A DNA stretch of 64,000 nucleotides from Tubulanus polymorphus (Eukaryota > Nemertea > Palaeonemertea > Tubulaniformes > Tubulanidae). The DNA lies in contig NC_134025.1 of NCBI RefSeq assembly GCF_964204645.1, positions 3,415,001 through 3,479,000 of the forward strand, read 5' to 3'. The notes beneath the pieces were generated by a model, which was not told the origin of the DNA, did no database searches, and saw only the letters and a program-made list of their open reading frames with translations. Of the stretch, positions 48,246 through 61,600 are shown piece by piece (position 1 is the stretch's first letter; the number at the start of each line of letters is the position of its first letter). Position numbers and translations under genes: made by a program.

Positions 48246-51200
48246 ATGGATAGTCAGCCATCAGTCGAGACGGTATTTCAAGCGCTTACAGCGCTTTATC
48301 ACAACCCGGACACAGCCGGCAAAGAAAGAGCATCAATTTGGTTGGGAGAATTACAAAAATCGGTAAGCGTCGCGCACACAAGTACACACGGGAGACGGAC
48401 GGGAGGAGTCCCCCCAACATACCGGCTACAGTCTACAGACCTGTCAGTATCAGAGTCACGAAGTATTGGATATTCAACCATAATTTAGTGTTTCTTAGTC
48501 CTCAAAATCAAGTACCATATATTTCCTTATAAAAAGTGCATCATTTTGACCTGATGGTCTTTGGTATTATTACAGTCAGGCCTCCGTTAAAATTTTTATA
48601 TAAATGGTAAGATTGCATTTTTCAGGTATATGCCTGGCAGATTGCTGATCAGTTATTGAGACTGAATAAAGATGTGGAGTCGTGTTATTTTGCAGCGCAG
48701 ACAATGCGTACCAAGGTAGAAATATAAAATAACAAGCCTTAAATGTTTATATAATATGGGTCACTGTACTGCTGTTAATGAGCTATTGACCCATTTATTT
48801 ATAATGCACAAAATAATGCTATATTGCCATACAACATCAATTTGTCAAAATGATTTGATCGGCGTAAATATGGAGCTATTATATTTGAGTTTTTGAAGGA
48901 GTTAATTGTATTTCTTTTTTAAAGATCCAGTACGCATTTCATGAGTTACCAGTGGAATCTCATCAGTCTTTAAGAGACTCGATATTAGAACATGTCGCTA
49001 AAGTGACTGCTGAGACGCCAGCTGTTATTGTAACACAGGTACAAACATTATTATAATATAGAAGCTAAAGCAAGTTCTTATTTGCTAAACTATAGCAAAA
49101 TATAGTACAAATTGAAGTAATGTTATGTATAAAAGACACGCAATCATCAAAGGTCTAACAATGAAAATCTGTTCGACTGACTTCACCTAGATCCTTGGAG
49201 AATCATTCTAATACGTCTGTGTTATGGATCTTCGTTGTTACATCTTCGGGTGTTTACTCTTTCGACTCAATTGACTTTGTAAGAGCTGCAACTAGTTTTA
49301 ATTGGTTCTTTAATAGTTGTGTTTGGCCCTTGCTGATCTTGCCTTACAAATGGCTTCATGGAAAGGAGCTGCCTCAGACTTGATAGAAAAGTAATTTATT
49401 TCTATTTACTGCCAGTATTTAAAGCGTAACATTTGTTTAGAATATATGATATGTGACCGATTTCTTCATATACAGATTTAGTTCCAATGCTGATCATATG
49501 AATTTCCTCTTGGAAGTGTTAAAAGTCTTACCCGAAGAAGTAAGTATTAGGCCTACTGAAGAGTTAAAGTAATATTCACTGAGAGGACGATTAGATGGTA
49601 ATCACACATGCTGTTTTTGTTTTTCAGATAAGTAGTAGATCTCTGCGTCTGGGTGCAAATCGTCGAACAGAAATCACTCAGGAACTTACTGATTCAGCTC
49701 CTGTTGTCCTTCAACTTCTGGTGAGTTCAATATATTTGGAGAATGAGTGAAAACAAATAAAATTGGAATGAATAATCGTTGTCATTTATAAATGATTTTC
49801 AGACTGCTTGTACAGAAAAATGTGGTCAAGATGTTCGGATTCAAGCTAAAGTGTTTCGATGTTTGGGTAGCTGGTTTAATATTAACGCGTTGCCTCAAGA
49901 AATCATCGTGAATAGTAAATTATTAACAGCGCCTTTTATGGCATTGGTAAGTAATACTCGCTATTATTCCTGCGTGGTGAGTGCAGATATAGAATTTTTC
50001 TTACTTATTCAGAAACTTCCCTTTTCACAGATGAATAAAGATTGCCCTTCAACGCTGCACGAAACCGCGTGTGATTGTGTCTGCGCAGCTTTATACGCTG
50101 CTGAGGTTCGTCATCTTTACACCGTATGAAAGCCATTACTCAAAACAATTTTAAGAATACATTATGTTAAGTATGATTTGTATATCGAATTATGTAGGAT
50201 ATAGAGAAGAATGGTCTACTTGCTCAAGCATTATTTCGAGGTGTCATGAGTTTGCCAGAAGCTTATCATATGTCAGTTGCAGAGGAAGATATCGATAAGT
50301 AAGATTTCGTCATTGACACCTTCGTTATGTAGCACCAGTAGCAGACTCGGATTTTACTTACTTCCTCTGTTTATTTTTAGGTCATTGAACTATTGTCGTA
50401 TTTTTACTGAGATGGCCGAGTCATTTTTAGAAGTAATTGCGAGGCATCCAAATCAAGTGAGTTGTAAAGATCATTAGATTTAGATATCAGTCTACGATGT
50501 AATTGCCAAATTATCGAACTGTATCAAATGCTGCCATTTCTTCCTTCTCAGGGTCTCGGTGATTTAAGATTGGTTGAATTAGTGTTAACTTGTGTCGGTC
50601 ACCACCAGTATGAGGTATGAAAATCGATTCATAGTTTCTCCAGTATTTTACTCGTGCTTCACATGTATTTTCAAAGTTTTTGTTGTGCTCTGTTTTGCAG
50701 GTTGCTGAAATAACCTTCAATTTTTGGTATCGACTCTCAGAAATTCTCTACAAGGAAAACAATGACGAATTAAACGCTGTATTCAAACCCTACATACAGC
50801 GACTAATAATTGCGTTATGTACACATTGTCAAATGGATCCAGATCACGTGAGTTGAACCGATATTTCGTATACCGCAGTATGTGGAATATTTCACCGATG
50901 AATGGAATATTTTTAGGATGGAATACAGAAAGGAATTGATGGCGATTTCCGCGAGTTTAGAACAAGAGTGATGGAGTTGATAAAAGACGTTGTGTTTTTA
51001 GTCGGTTCGTCTTCGTGTTTCTCACAGGTTTGTTCATTCGCTTGTATTGTGAGATTTACGATCTTAGCGCTTTCATAAAACTCTGCGTGTACCGATGATG
51101 ACTGATTGATTATTCACAGATGTTCGAAGCATTAAAGAATCAAACTGCGGCTTCATCTTGGGAACAATCCGAAGCTGCTTTGTTTATCATGTGTGCTGTT

Positions 51201-53775
51201 GCTAAAAATATATTACCGTAAGTTTTGGTAATCTATTCTATCTAAACGCTGTCAATGTGAGTTGCTGATTTAGATTTGTATTTGATGATTACAGTGAAGA
51301 AGAGGGTGTAGTGCCACAAGTTTTAGAAGCCGTCCTGAATCTACCTCCATCAGCACATGTTGCTGTGAAACACATAAGCGTTAAACTTATTGGAGAATTA
51401 AGTGAATGGATTGACCGTCATCCTTCTTATCTTGGTTTGTTTTATTCATCTATAACTACACTGATGAAAAATACTTAGAAAAAACATTGAAATGTTCTAG
51501 TTATCAAAGTATGAATGATGTCTAATGAATAGTATTTTTCAGGATTAGTCTTACTGTGTTGGATCGAAATCGTATATATTTCCTATTCTGTTTTAGAACT
51601 GGTACTGCAGTTTCTTTTCACAAGTTTACATGACGCGAATCTGGCTACTGCTACTGCGAATTCGCTTCAAAATATCTGCTCAACTTGTAGAGATAAAATG
51701 GGTGATCATTTTGGTAGTTTGTTGGAGATTGTCAAAGCGATCGACTCGTTTATGGTCTCTAAGGAAGCCGCTGTCGGCCTTCTGAAAGGTAAAAAAAAGA
51801 ATAGATAACAAAATCAAAATTTCTAAAGAAAATTGTTTTTCTCTGAATTTACATACTAAGTCTCCTGTAATGCCGTTATGGGGACCGAGAAGAATATGGT
51901 GTTAAAAAAGAATAGCACTTTCATTGAATTGAGCGAGATTTGGCTCTCAAGAATGTTGGTATCAAGACTTGAGCACTTGCATTAAAAGAATGGTGTTTTA
52001 ATTGGCTCCGACTAAATGTTTTAGGTACGGCTATGATACTTGCTAAGATGTCACATGACAAGATCACCGAAGGTTTGAGGCAGTTATGCGCTCTTCAAAC
52101 CGATCAATTAAAAGAGTTGATGATGAAGGATGAACAGGTGAAGCTGTCGGGTCGCTCCCGTGCCGAGCCGACGTTTTGGTTGGACAGACTCGCCGCTATA
52201 TTCAGGTGAACCATCTGCTTTTCAACTAACTTTCGTTCGTCTCGGTTTTGCCTTTCTACGGGAATATCTACAATGCATAATAACAGTATTGTTGTAACTA
52301 GGAACTCGAACGTGACGGTGATGAACGGTCAACAGCATCCGTGTAAGATTGTAGTAGAGGAAGTGTGGCCCGTGTTATCGATGACGTGCGATAAATATCA
52401 GGACGACGTACGAATTATTGAACGATGCTGTAGATGTATTCGTTTCGCAGTAAGATGCGTCGGTAAAGCATCCGCATCTCTACTTACTCCGCTAGTTACT
52501 CAGGTGATTTATTATCGAGTCAATCGGTCAACCCTCCTTTTATATGAAAACATAATCGAACATGAAATACACAACATGATTTTCTCATTGTGGGATTGTC
52601 TTCTTTTTGTAGATGGTGAATTTGTATCAAGTTCACCAACATTCTTGTTTTCTTTACCTCGGAAGTATATTAGTGGATGAGTACGGTATGGAAAAGGGAT
52701 GTATACAAGGCCTCATTGATATGTTGCAGGTAGGTAGTCGTGAATCGATTACGGTAATAATTTGTTTTCTTAGCGAATTTTCTTTTTATCTCGATTATCG
52801 ATGCCTTTCATTTCTAGGCATTTTGTGGTCCAACTTTTAAACTGCTGGAGGAACAGCATGGTTTGCGTAACCACCCGGATACTGTGGATGATTTATTTAG
52901 ACTTTGTACGAGGTAAAGTGTGAAAACAACTACTTACTAATTACTTTTGAGTTCAAACAGGTTTGAAAAACTGATTTTCGGTTAGGTACCCGGTACATTG
53001 AATATACATTTTCAGGTTCGTGCAACGAAATCCAGTGCCATTTTTACAGTCAGATATGATGAAATCAATTCTATGCTGTGCAATAGCTGCCTGTAGTTTA
53101 GATCACCGGGATGCTAATGCCGCCGTGATGAAATTCCACATAGAATTCATAAAAGCAAGCAGAGTAAATGAGGTACATAGTCATCTTTTTTTGTAAGGAG
53201 CAATTATTTTTGGCTTTATTAGTATTTGACTGGTAACAATATATTGATTATCAAGGATCATGAAAATTTTGCCGTTCGGAGAGAAGCGACCCTTAAATTG
53301 CTGCAGGAGCACGGACAAGCTCTAATGACTTCTCTACTCAACTCTAGTGTTTTCTGCTTACCGTCCTATATGATCGTAGATATTGCCGATGTTGTATTTG
53401 AATTGATGCAAGTTGACAGATCTGTAAGTGTTTTTATCTTCGATCAGATGAACTCATTGTTTTCGATTTGTTTATTTTTATGAATTCACTTACTTACAGT
53501 CTGTATGTATTTGGCTTGAACATGCATTGAAATCGCTTCCTACTCAGAGTAGCGGTGGTTCTGTTACTGCTACTCATAAACAGTTAACTGACTTCCATAA
53601 AGCTGTCACCAGGTACGCATTACATTCCTCGTTAAAGAATCATACACTCCAGATCAAAAAATACACCGTGTACAGTCAGTGTTAATGATATAAAATCTGT
53701 TTGTATATTTTCAGTGCTGAAGATTGTAAAACAGTTTCACATGCTTTTAGAGACTTTTCAAGGTTGTATCGGTGA
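48246..53775 (+). CDS. TNPO3: Transportin-3 (importin beta family)
   Basis: Nuclear import receptor for SR splicing factors; binds Ran-GTP and cargo through HEAT repeats. Predicted 930 residues (human 923). Twenty-four exons: 48246-48362, 48626-48715, 48925-49038, 49317-49390, 49476-49539, 49628-49720, 49803-49946, 50031-50105, 50198-50298, 50381-50456, 50552-50614, 50701-50847, 50917-51027, 51120-51217, 51295-51434, 51597-51788, 52025-52205, 52302-52503, 52613-52729, 52818-52912, 53016-53172, 53256-53423, 53500-53612, 53715-53775. Hallmarks include [39 protein letters not shown]-type [48 protein letters not shown] and the C-terminal [12 protein letters not shown]. The total is a multiple of three. 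AATAAA overlaps the stop region. Confidence 0.96.
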
Positions 53776-55614
53776 ATAAATTAGTGATAAAAGTTTGCAG
53801 ATGAGATGTCTTTCACATAAGTAATTTGTACATCCTGAGATTATGTACGCGCTCGGCAGTTTCGTAGCTTCACGCGACATACTTTAATCAGGAATAAGTT
53901 GATCGATGCTATAGCAAGCGCGGGTGTATGCTTAAAATGCTGAAGAAACGATAGAATTGCTGAACATGACGAATCAGTTTCAGGGATAAGTGAGCGTTAG
54001 TGATACAGTATTCACTCACAGCTGATTTCCAATACAAACATGCATCTTGCTTTGTGATTGGAAATGAATTTGTCGCTGATCCTGAATGTGGTAATAGGGA
54101 AGCATGGATATTGAGAGGATACCGATATGAATAAACCACGCTTGTAGTTGTGATAGTGGTTGCTCTATCTACTGGTGATGTGTGTGTGTACCTGTTCATT
54201 CTAAAAACGCATGTCTTCATTATCTGTCTATGTACGCTAGTTTTCTTTTTCCACGCAAAAGAAAAACTGCTTTGGTAAATAGATTTTGGCACGCTAATGT
54301 GTACACGAAAAGACTTATCTCACATCATTATGAAAAAAGTTCAAAGTTTCTTTTCCCATCCTTCAAAGAAATGTATTTTAATACTGTATATATATCGGCA
54401 TATTGTATGCATCAAAATTTTATACAAATGCATTGCTTTAAGCCAGCTGCTCTTTTCATTGAATAACCACTTGTACAATGTATTTACGAGTTGTTCATAA
54501 AATTGTAATATTTTATTTGCCGTAAATGTGCATTATTAATCTTATGATGGACAGCAACTTTCAGTCGCAGGTCATATTTAAGTTTATGAATGATAATAAT
54601 GCAATTTGGTGACATTTTCTAGAACGACCATTTTTTGAGCCATAAACCAAAATGTGTGTGTATACTAAATTATGCAATGATTATCATAATATATCGTAAT
54701 TTATTTCAGAAATTAATTTGAAATTTGTTGTAGATATATAAGGACTTCCTGTGCATAATGATTTTATTCACATCTGTAATAATAAACTGTTTTTATCAAG
54801 TGAAGAAAACTAATTCAGTAGTTAGTGAATTATCTAGAAATACGCTGAATGATAGCAGCTTTCTTCACTTTATCCTCAAGAGTTTAACATTATCAACACA
54901 TGCACAATCTTGTAAATTAGACTGGCTAAAGAAAAAAATCATGTTGCATATTAAATTTAATAATGTTATGGCTAGAGGAGTGTTTTGAATAAATATATAG
55001 TTTCATCCGATAATCTCGTAGATTCTGTTTTTTCTATTTGCTGGTTCACTCTGGGCCTCATCATAAGAATTACAGGAACTGTGACACATGTAACCCACAT
55101 GCCGGTTCTGATTCAATGTTTTGCGTGCTGCGAAGAAGACTTCCTCAACCTGGAGGCCGCATGGCAAGGTACTCGGAGGTGTCCAAACTAAGTTAAAGCA
55201 CAGGTTAATTTTAAGATAGACTGACAATAACTATTCAATGGGTTCCTAAATCATTTTTTATTTCCACACCATGTCTTAACATTCACCAAGCAAACCTAAC
55301 CTCACATACCAGGTCAGTACAAGTGTACTTATACAAAGTATCAGAAAAGATTTGAGCAATAGAAATACCGGTATTCATATAATGTAACATAAATTACATA
55401 GTCTCAATAACATCCTTACAAATTACATATTGTAAATATCAACAGCTCATTAACATTATCATTAAGTGATTTGAAAATTATTACATCTCTATCACAGACA
55501 TTTTACATAATAGCACATATCATGCATTACAACCAATTCAGTTCATTCGAAAATAATAAACGTAAGTTTTTTTTATTTAGATCATACATGCTTGTTCATA
55601 ATGAAGCCATCTAT
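53776..55614. other. Convergent intergenic interval, TNPO3 and ACC 3' flanks
   Basis: A 1.8 kb AT-rich stretch between two convergent genes, presumably their 3' UTRs. Short open frames here have no homology or splice support. Confidence 0.55.
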
Positions 55615-58600
55615 CTATTCAGGTGGACTTGGTACGTCAAGTGATGACAGAATTCGGCTAACTTCAGCGCGTTGTGTAGCTGTCATATGCTGAGTAATGT
55701 GCACAATCGAATCCATCGCAACTTCAGGATTTTTCTGGATCAAACTGTAATACAAACGTATAATGAATATCATCATCAGTATTTTTCGACCGGATATCGA
55801 TTGAAGATCTTTTGCAACGTGATTCTCGTTTCTTACCTCCTTATGTTTTGTATGACGCTGTCTCGTTCGATACATTTCAGATTCTCATCGATAATTGAGT
55901 GGCCTGATTTATCGGCTAATTGAATCTTCAGCCATTCCACGACAGCTTTATCATCCTCCCATAGATAACCCTAATAGATGTAGAATAAACTGAGTAAATC
56001 ACAGCTATTCAAATTCAGATTGACAGCCAGGATGGACACTTTCTGCCAATTTACACATTCCCTGCCTTTCCCTGATCTTTCCATGTTAAAACACAAGTGA
56101 ATCGGCAGGTGAATCGAGAGATTTCTTGGTTTGAAATGTAATGTTGCAATCTATTCATCTATTATGAATCAAGTATTGATTAAATATACGCGTAGTGAAT
56201 AACAAGTGCAAGCTCCAAGTTTTCAAGGTTTTTTTGCAAAAATTTGTCAAATTCCCAGAGTTCTCCAGGTTTTCCAGGTCAGTGGCCACCCTGACAGAGA
56301 TTAACAACGTTTTCATACCTTGACAGTGCCTTGATCTTCAACAAACCATCGACTGAGCATTGAGAGTATTTGTCCGTTTTTCAGGTCCGGATTCAACGCG
56401 TATAATTTATCCTTCAACGTGTCTTCGAGAATCAATCGATGCAGACGCCAGTAGAAGAACTTACGAGCTGTTTTCCATTCGAGCACATCCTTTATAAACG
56501 AGAAATTACGAATACATCACAAACTTGTTTTCTTTCGAGGCTACGAATATTTGTTATATTCAATAACTCACAGAAATGACACCCTTTTCACGCATGCGTC
56601 CTGCAGTATCATGAAGATCGGCAAAATGAATAGCGACTTGATGATAGATGGGCATCAATTGTTCCTGGCGTTGATGTATCTTGGCTTCGAGCTTTTCTCG
56701 TTCTGTTTTTGATATTTCCGGTGATGACAGGTTGTCCGCTAATTCAGAGTAACTAGGGTCGATTCGTCTCATCGTTTTAATCAAATCTTTCGCTCGGAAT
56801 TTTATCTCAACGGTTCCTTGCGGTTCCAAGACGCCTCCCCTGAAAATAGCATAATATTCATCGCCTTTGTTCTATGCATTGATAAGATGAAACGTAGTGA
56901 TCCTAGGATAGCTTACCTGCTTTCACGATCAGCGTACATCTCCATATGTTCTGGATTGATTGACGGGTCTACGACGACCCAAGCCCCTCCTCTCAACTCG
57001 GCGTTTGGTGGAATGTAAATAAGAACCGGTTGTTTATATTCGCGCAGACCATCGACGATATACGCGCCGAACTTCAGTACTTGATCGTACATATCTTTCA
57101 TTCCACCGGAAAATCCTCGCCAGTTCGCGAATATCATCAGCGGAAGTTGTTCGCGGTTAAAATCTTTGATTGCTTGCGCCGTTTTATAAGCTGAATCCGG
57201 GAACCACACCTGTCCAGCTTGCTGTATCACCTATTGAAATACACACAATGATATATAAACGGATACTACATGAAAACTTTAATCAGTAGAATCCGCTTTT
57301 CTCGCATATTGCTGGACCAATAAATTCTTTCCGAGGTCCGTGAAATCCGAAGTACATGAAGTCAATTAACTTTGGGGTAAACCGAGTCTACTGTATTGAT
57401 TTGTTTAACAGAATGCTTACTTTTTCATCGGAGTCAAGATTGGCCGGATCAGCAGGTATTCCAAATTCTACGGTCCTGGTCTCAACGCAGATTACGCCTA
57501 ACGGTATACCACCTAGTCTAGCTCGACCACATATAACTGTCTGCGCCCAGGGCTTCATTATTTCATGAAATGAGCCACGATCAAAGAATCCGCTCTGCCA
57601 TTGATCTTGATTGTCTAGATTCAAGAGAAATAACCGGTACCCGAGGTATTAGCTTAAATCGATGTGTTTTCGAAGTGATTGGTTTAATTCACACCGAGAC
57701 ATGTACCTGGATTTGGTCGACCAGCAAGCATCCAACGTGGATCATAAGGCGTTTTCGTTGGAATGAAATCTACCGTTCTGTCAATTGGGTCAACTGGATC
57801 CAATATCGGCAATGGGTCATTATGAATCTAAATACACACCCCGATCAATATTATGTATTATAATCATTAAATAGTTTGCCCAATAGTTTCTCGATACTCG
57901 ATGAAATACCTTAGGAATGAAGGCTATCATATTCAAAATCTGATAAACACCATCGAAATCATCAGTACTGATAGCATGCGATACTCCGTTATTATGCATG
58001 ATTTGTATTCCACCGAGTTGATTGTTACTTGTGTAAACTTCACGTCCGAGAACCTTAAAATTAAACGAATTCAGTCGAGCTGCACGAATGAGTGGCAAAA
58101 AAATCAATGTAATCCGGATATAAACCCGTACCTTATTCAGGGCACCAGCTCCTGTTAGAATAATGTGAGAGTTTTCAACTTGTACGACACGTTGTCCCAG
58201 ACGTACCAGATACGCTCCAATACCAATAGCTCGACATGTTACCTAAAAATATACAAATATATCTCAACTTCGCGTAGATTTCAGGGAATTCTACAAAAGA
58301 AATGTTTTATATTTTGTGTAAAATCTAGAACTTAAAGAACGTCAAATTTAAAGTACCAGATTATATGTGGCTATTTCGTTGTAAGCCTGTGATGATTCTC
58401 CAGCTATCATTCCTGATCCGCGTAAATTCTCGACTCCGATTCCATCAACGTGACCGATTATATCCTGTATTTTATATCGAGCAGCTCCTTCATCATCGAT
58501 CAGTTCACATCGCACTGAATTCAAAGCGCTGACTTTCTGGAAATCTTCCGGTGTTAGATACAGATATTTGAATCCCTAGAAGAATTTCGAATAGAAAATT

Positions 58601-61600
58601 ACATCAAATTCTACCGATTCTCAACGCAGAAATGTTTCATGATTTGTCTCGTACCTTATCGGGGTCTTTCGGGTCCTGCCAAGCGACGTTAAACAAGTGT
58701 TTAACCTCTTCGGCTAAACCAATTCTTGCTCCACTGTTTGCTGCCAGGTATATCCTCGGTAATCCTTCACTTCTTGCTAATTCTGATGCTTTCTAAAATT
58801 CATAAGACACTCAAATGAGAAATTTATTTACAGTATATAAAACAATTCATGAAGCAGAAAACCTACCAAATATAACTGATCTTCCTGAGGACCGAATGAG
58901 CCAATTTGGTTTGTTATATCATTAGCGATGACGATTAAGTTTCTTCCATCTGGATATTCTGGTGTTTTCAAATTCATTCTCCAAGCAACCATCGCAATCT
59001 GGAAATTGAAAATACTTTCCGATTGGCAACTGATCGTTATTCTAACTAACAGCAGATTACAATCAATCAGGATCTACCTCGTTTTCTCCACTGAGTCGTT
59101 TGATTTCACAAAGTTGATCCTGACTATCTAGAACTAGTTCAACGTATGTTAGTAATTCACTCGGTTCATCGTCAGTTAGCCCTCGCTCTTCATGATACTC
59201 TTTCCATAATCTCGATACAGACTGAAAATTCACATTCAAATATTATCAGAGGATAGAGAAAGCAGTTTATAGATAAATGAAACATCTTTATTACCTGTCT
59301 GAACATTTCGGGGAAATCATATACATATGTAGTGCCCATATGTTGGGCTTGGAAACGTTTTTGTTGAAGATGATCTTTCGTCATATACGGAGTACTCAAT
59401 AGAAGTCCATGTAGAGGACCCTGTTTAGTACCATAAGCTTGGAACATTATCTGAAATCAAAATCGATCGATTCATCGTTTGTTTAAATAAAAGACCAAGA
59501 AAAAGTTTGAATCTATCTAGTAGGGAGCTTACCTGTCCAGTTCGTGGTTCAGTCACTTCTTTATACATGCTAATATCGAGATAGTAACCACTTTCATTCG
59601 TCAAGAACAGTCGTATTGGAATACGATTTCCATTTGCCGATAATCTACAAACATCAAATGCAGTTGTAGCAATTTAATGATGAGTAACAATGCACAAAAT
59701 ATTAAATCCAGCAAAATCAGTTTTTTGTCTTGATTAATAATCACCTGATAGTCAGTTTCAATTCAGCCTGTAAAACTCGCAATTTCCACAACCGACTACC
59801 ATATCTCATGACCATGCTACGGACAGTCTCTTCCAACTAAAATTTAAAATCATTACAATAATATTAGAACATGTATATTTCAACCAATTGCAGTGAACAA
59901 TTAATGCTTATTCATATATGGAAACTTAATGACTTTTATTTCTTAAAGAATATAATCTGATGAAGCGATTTTTTTCCATTAGCAGATAGGAATTATTAGT
60001 TTTAGCGATATGCAGATTAATTGTTAATGTCTAATGCATTCTATGATTATGCAAAAAATTTCAAACGTGAAATATAACATAAATAGACAAGACACAAATA
60101 AATATCAGAATCAGGCATTCATTCCATGCAAACACATAACAAATGTTGCATACATTTTAATCTAGAAACTTGTGTAGATAAATCGGATTTGAAATATACG
60201 GTCCAAAATCTTTGATTCTATGACAAAAATGAACAAAGACCACCTCATGCATGTAATATTCTGAAGTGCAATGAGGAGATAATATTGAAAATGACAACAT
60301 TCTCTTGTGGAAATACACAATATTTTAAGATTGTAAGAGTTTGTACCTTTGCTGGGTCCAATAGAGATAGTGTAGGGAAAAAATTGAGAAATATGTGGTT
60401 GCAATCGGTGCACTTTGACTGAAACATCAAAAATCAACATCATCAATGATGGCAGTCTATAAGGCTTATTATCTAGTGCTGTTAGTTGAAGTGGAGAATA
60501 ATCTGACATGCTTATCATTATATCTAAAAGCAAAGAGAGAGTTCATACTCTCTAAAGAAATAATGAGAAGCTCGTCATTAAACCCTATACCGAAATCAAG
60601 TCAGTTCCATATGCATTTGGTAGTTTTTTTCAAGATAGAATATTAATGATGATACAAAATCTACTTCTGAACATAAGCAATCTTGTACATTATTGTTTGA
60701 AATGCGTTTTGGGAATTAGCCGCTTACTACTGAACACTGGTAGCTGGAACTGATTTGATTAGAAGAAATACAGACGTACATGCATATCTCTCATCCCTTT
60801 CACACCCTCATCATACGTTTACATGTATCTACTACAAAGCAATGCGCAAAATTCCCTTATATAACAAGGAACCATCCAGAATCGTACGTAATTCTCAGAT
60901 AATTCAGGTAAAGTTCAAAATAAATAAAGTACTATATGATAACAAACCCGCTTAATTCGTCATTCGAAGAAAATTCTGAATGGTTGCCCAATAAGGAAAT
61001 CTACAACTTGCACATGCTTTATTTGAGTACTGCCTAAGTGCAGCAAACCTTTGTCGGGTCCATGTTGACAGTAGGAAGAAAGTTGAGGAAAAAATGGTTG
61101 CAGTCGGATCGTCGAGACTGAAACAAAAACACCTTCATATAATGATAATAATTTCCTAAACATGCTACATTATACATCAACAAACTGAAGACTACCAAAA
61201 CATTCGTTAACATTCCGGTTTGAAAGACAGTATTTTCGATACTAAAAAAAGATCACGACTAAAAATCATTCAACGATCCACGCCTATAAACTATTGTGCT
61301 CAAAAAGAAGAACAATTCATCGAGGCCGACGAAATGTTGACACAAGAAACTTATTGAAATAATTATGATACATGTAGTCCAGCTGTCAACATGTTCAATT
61401 AAGCAAAGCTGCACTAAAAACCTTTTTACATTGTACAATATCAAAATGGCAAACCCTAAAATGAATATTAAAAATCTATTACGTTCATTGAAAAACATTC
61501 AGACATCATCATATATTTTACCATAGCTTAAGGCTTAAACATGCTAGAACTTCAATAATCTTATTCAATTGTTTTCAGATATTTTATTGCATCTTCGAAT

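Noticed and set aside
54182-54466. Open frames of about 70-130 residues on both strands between TNPO3 and ACC.
   Set aside because: Located in the convergent 3' flanks; low complexity or no protein-like features, and no splice signals.
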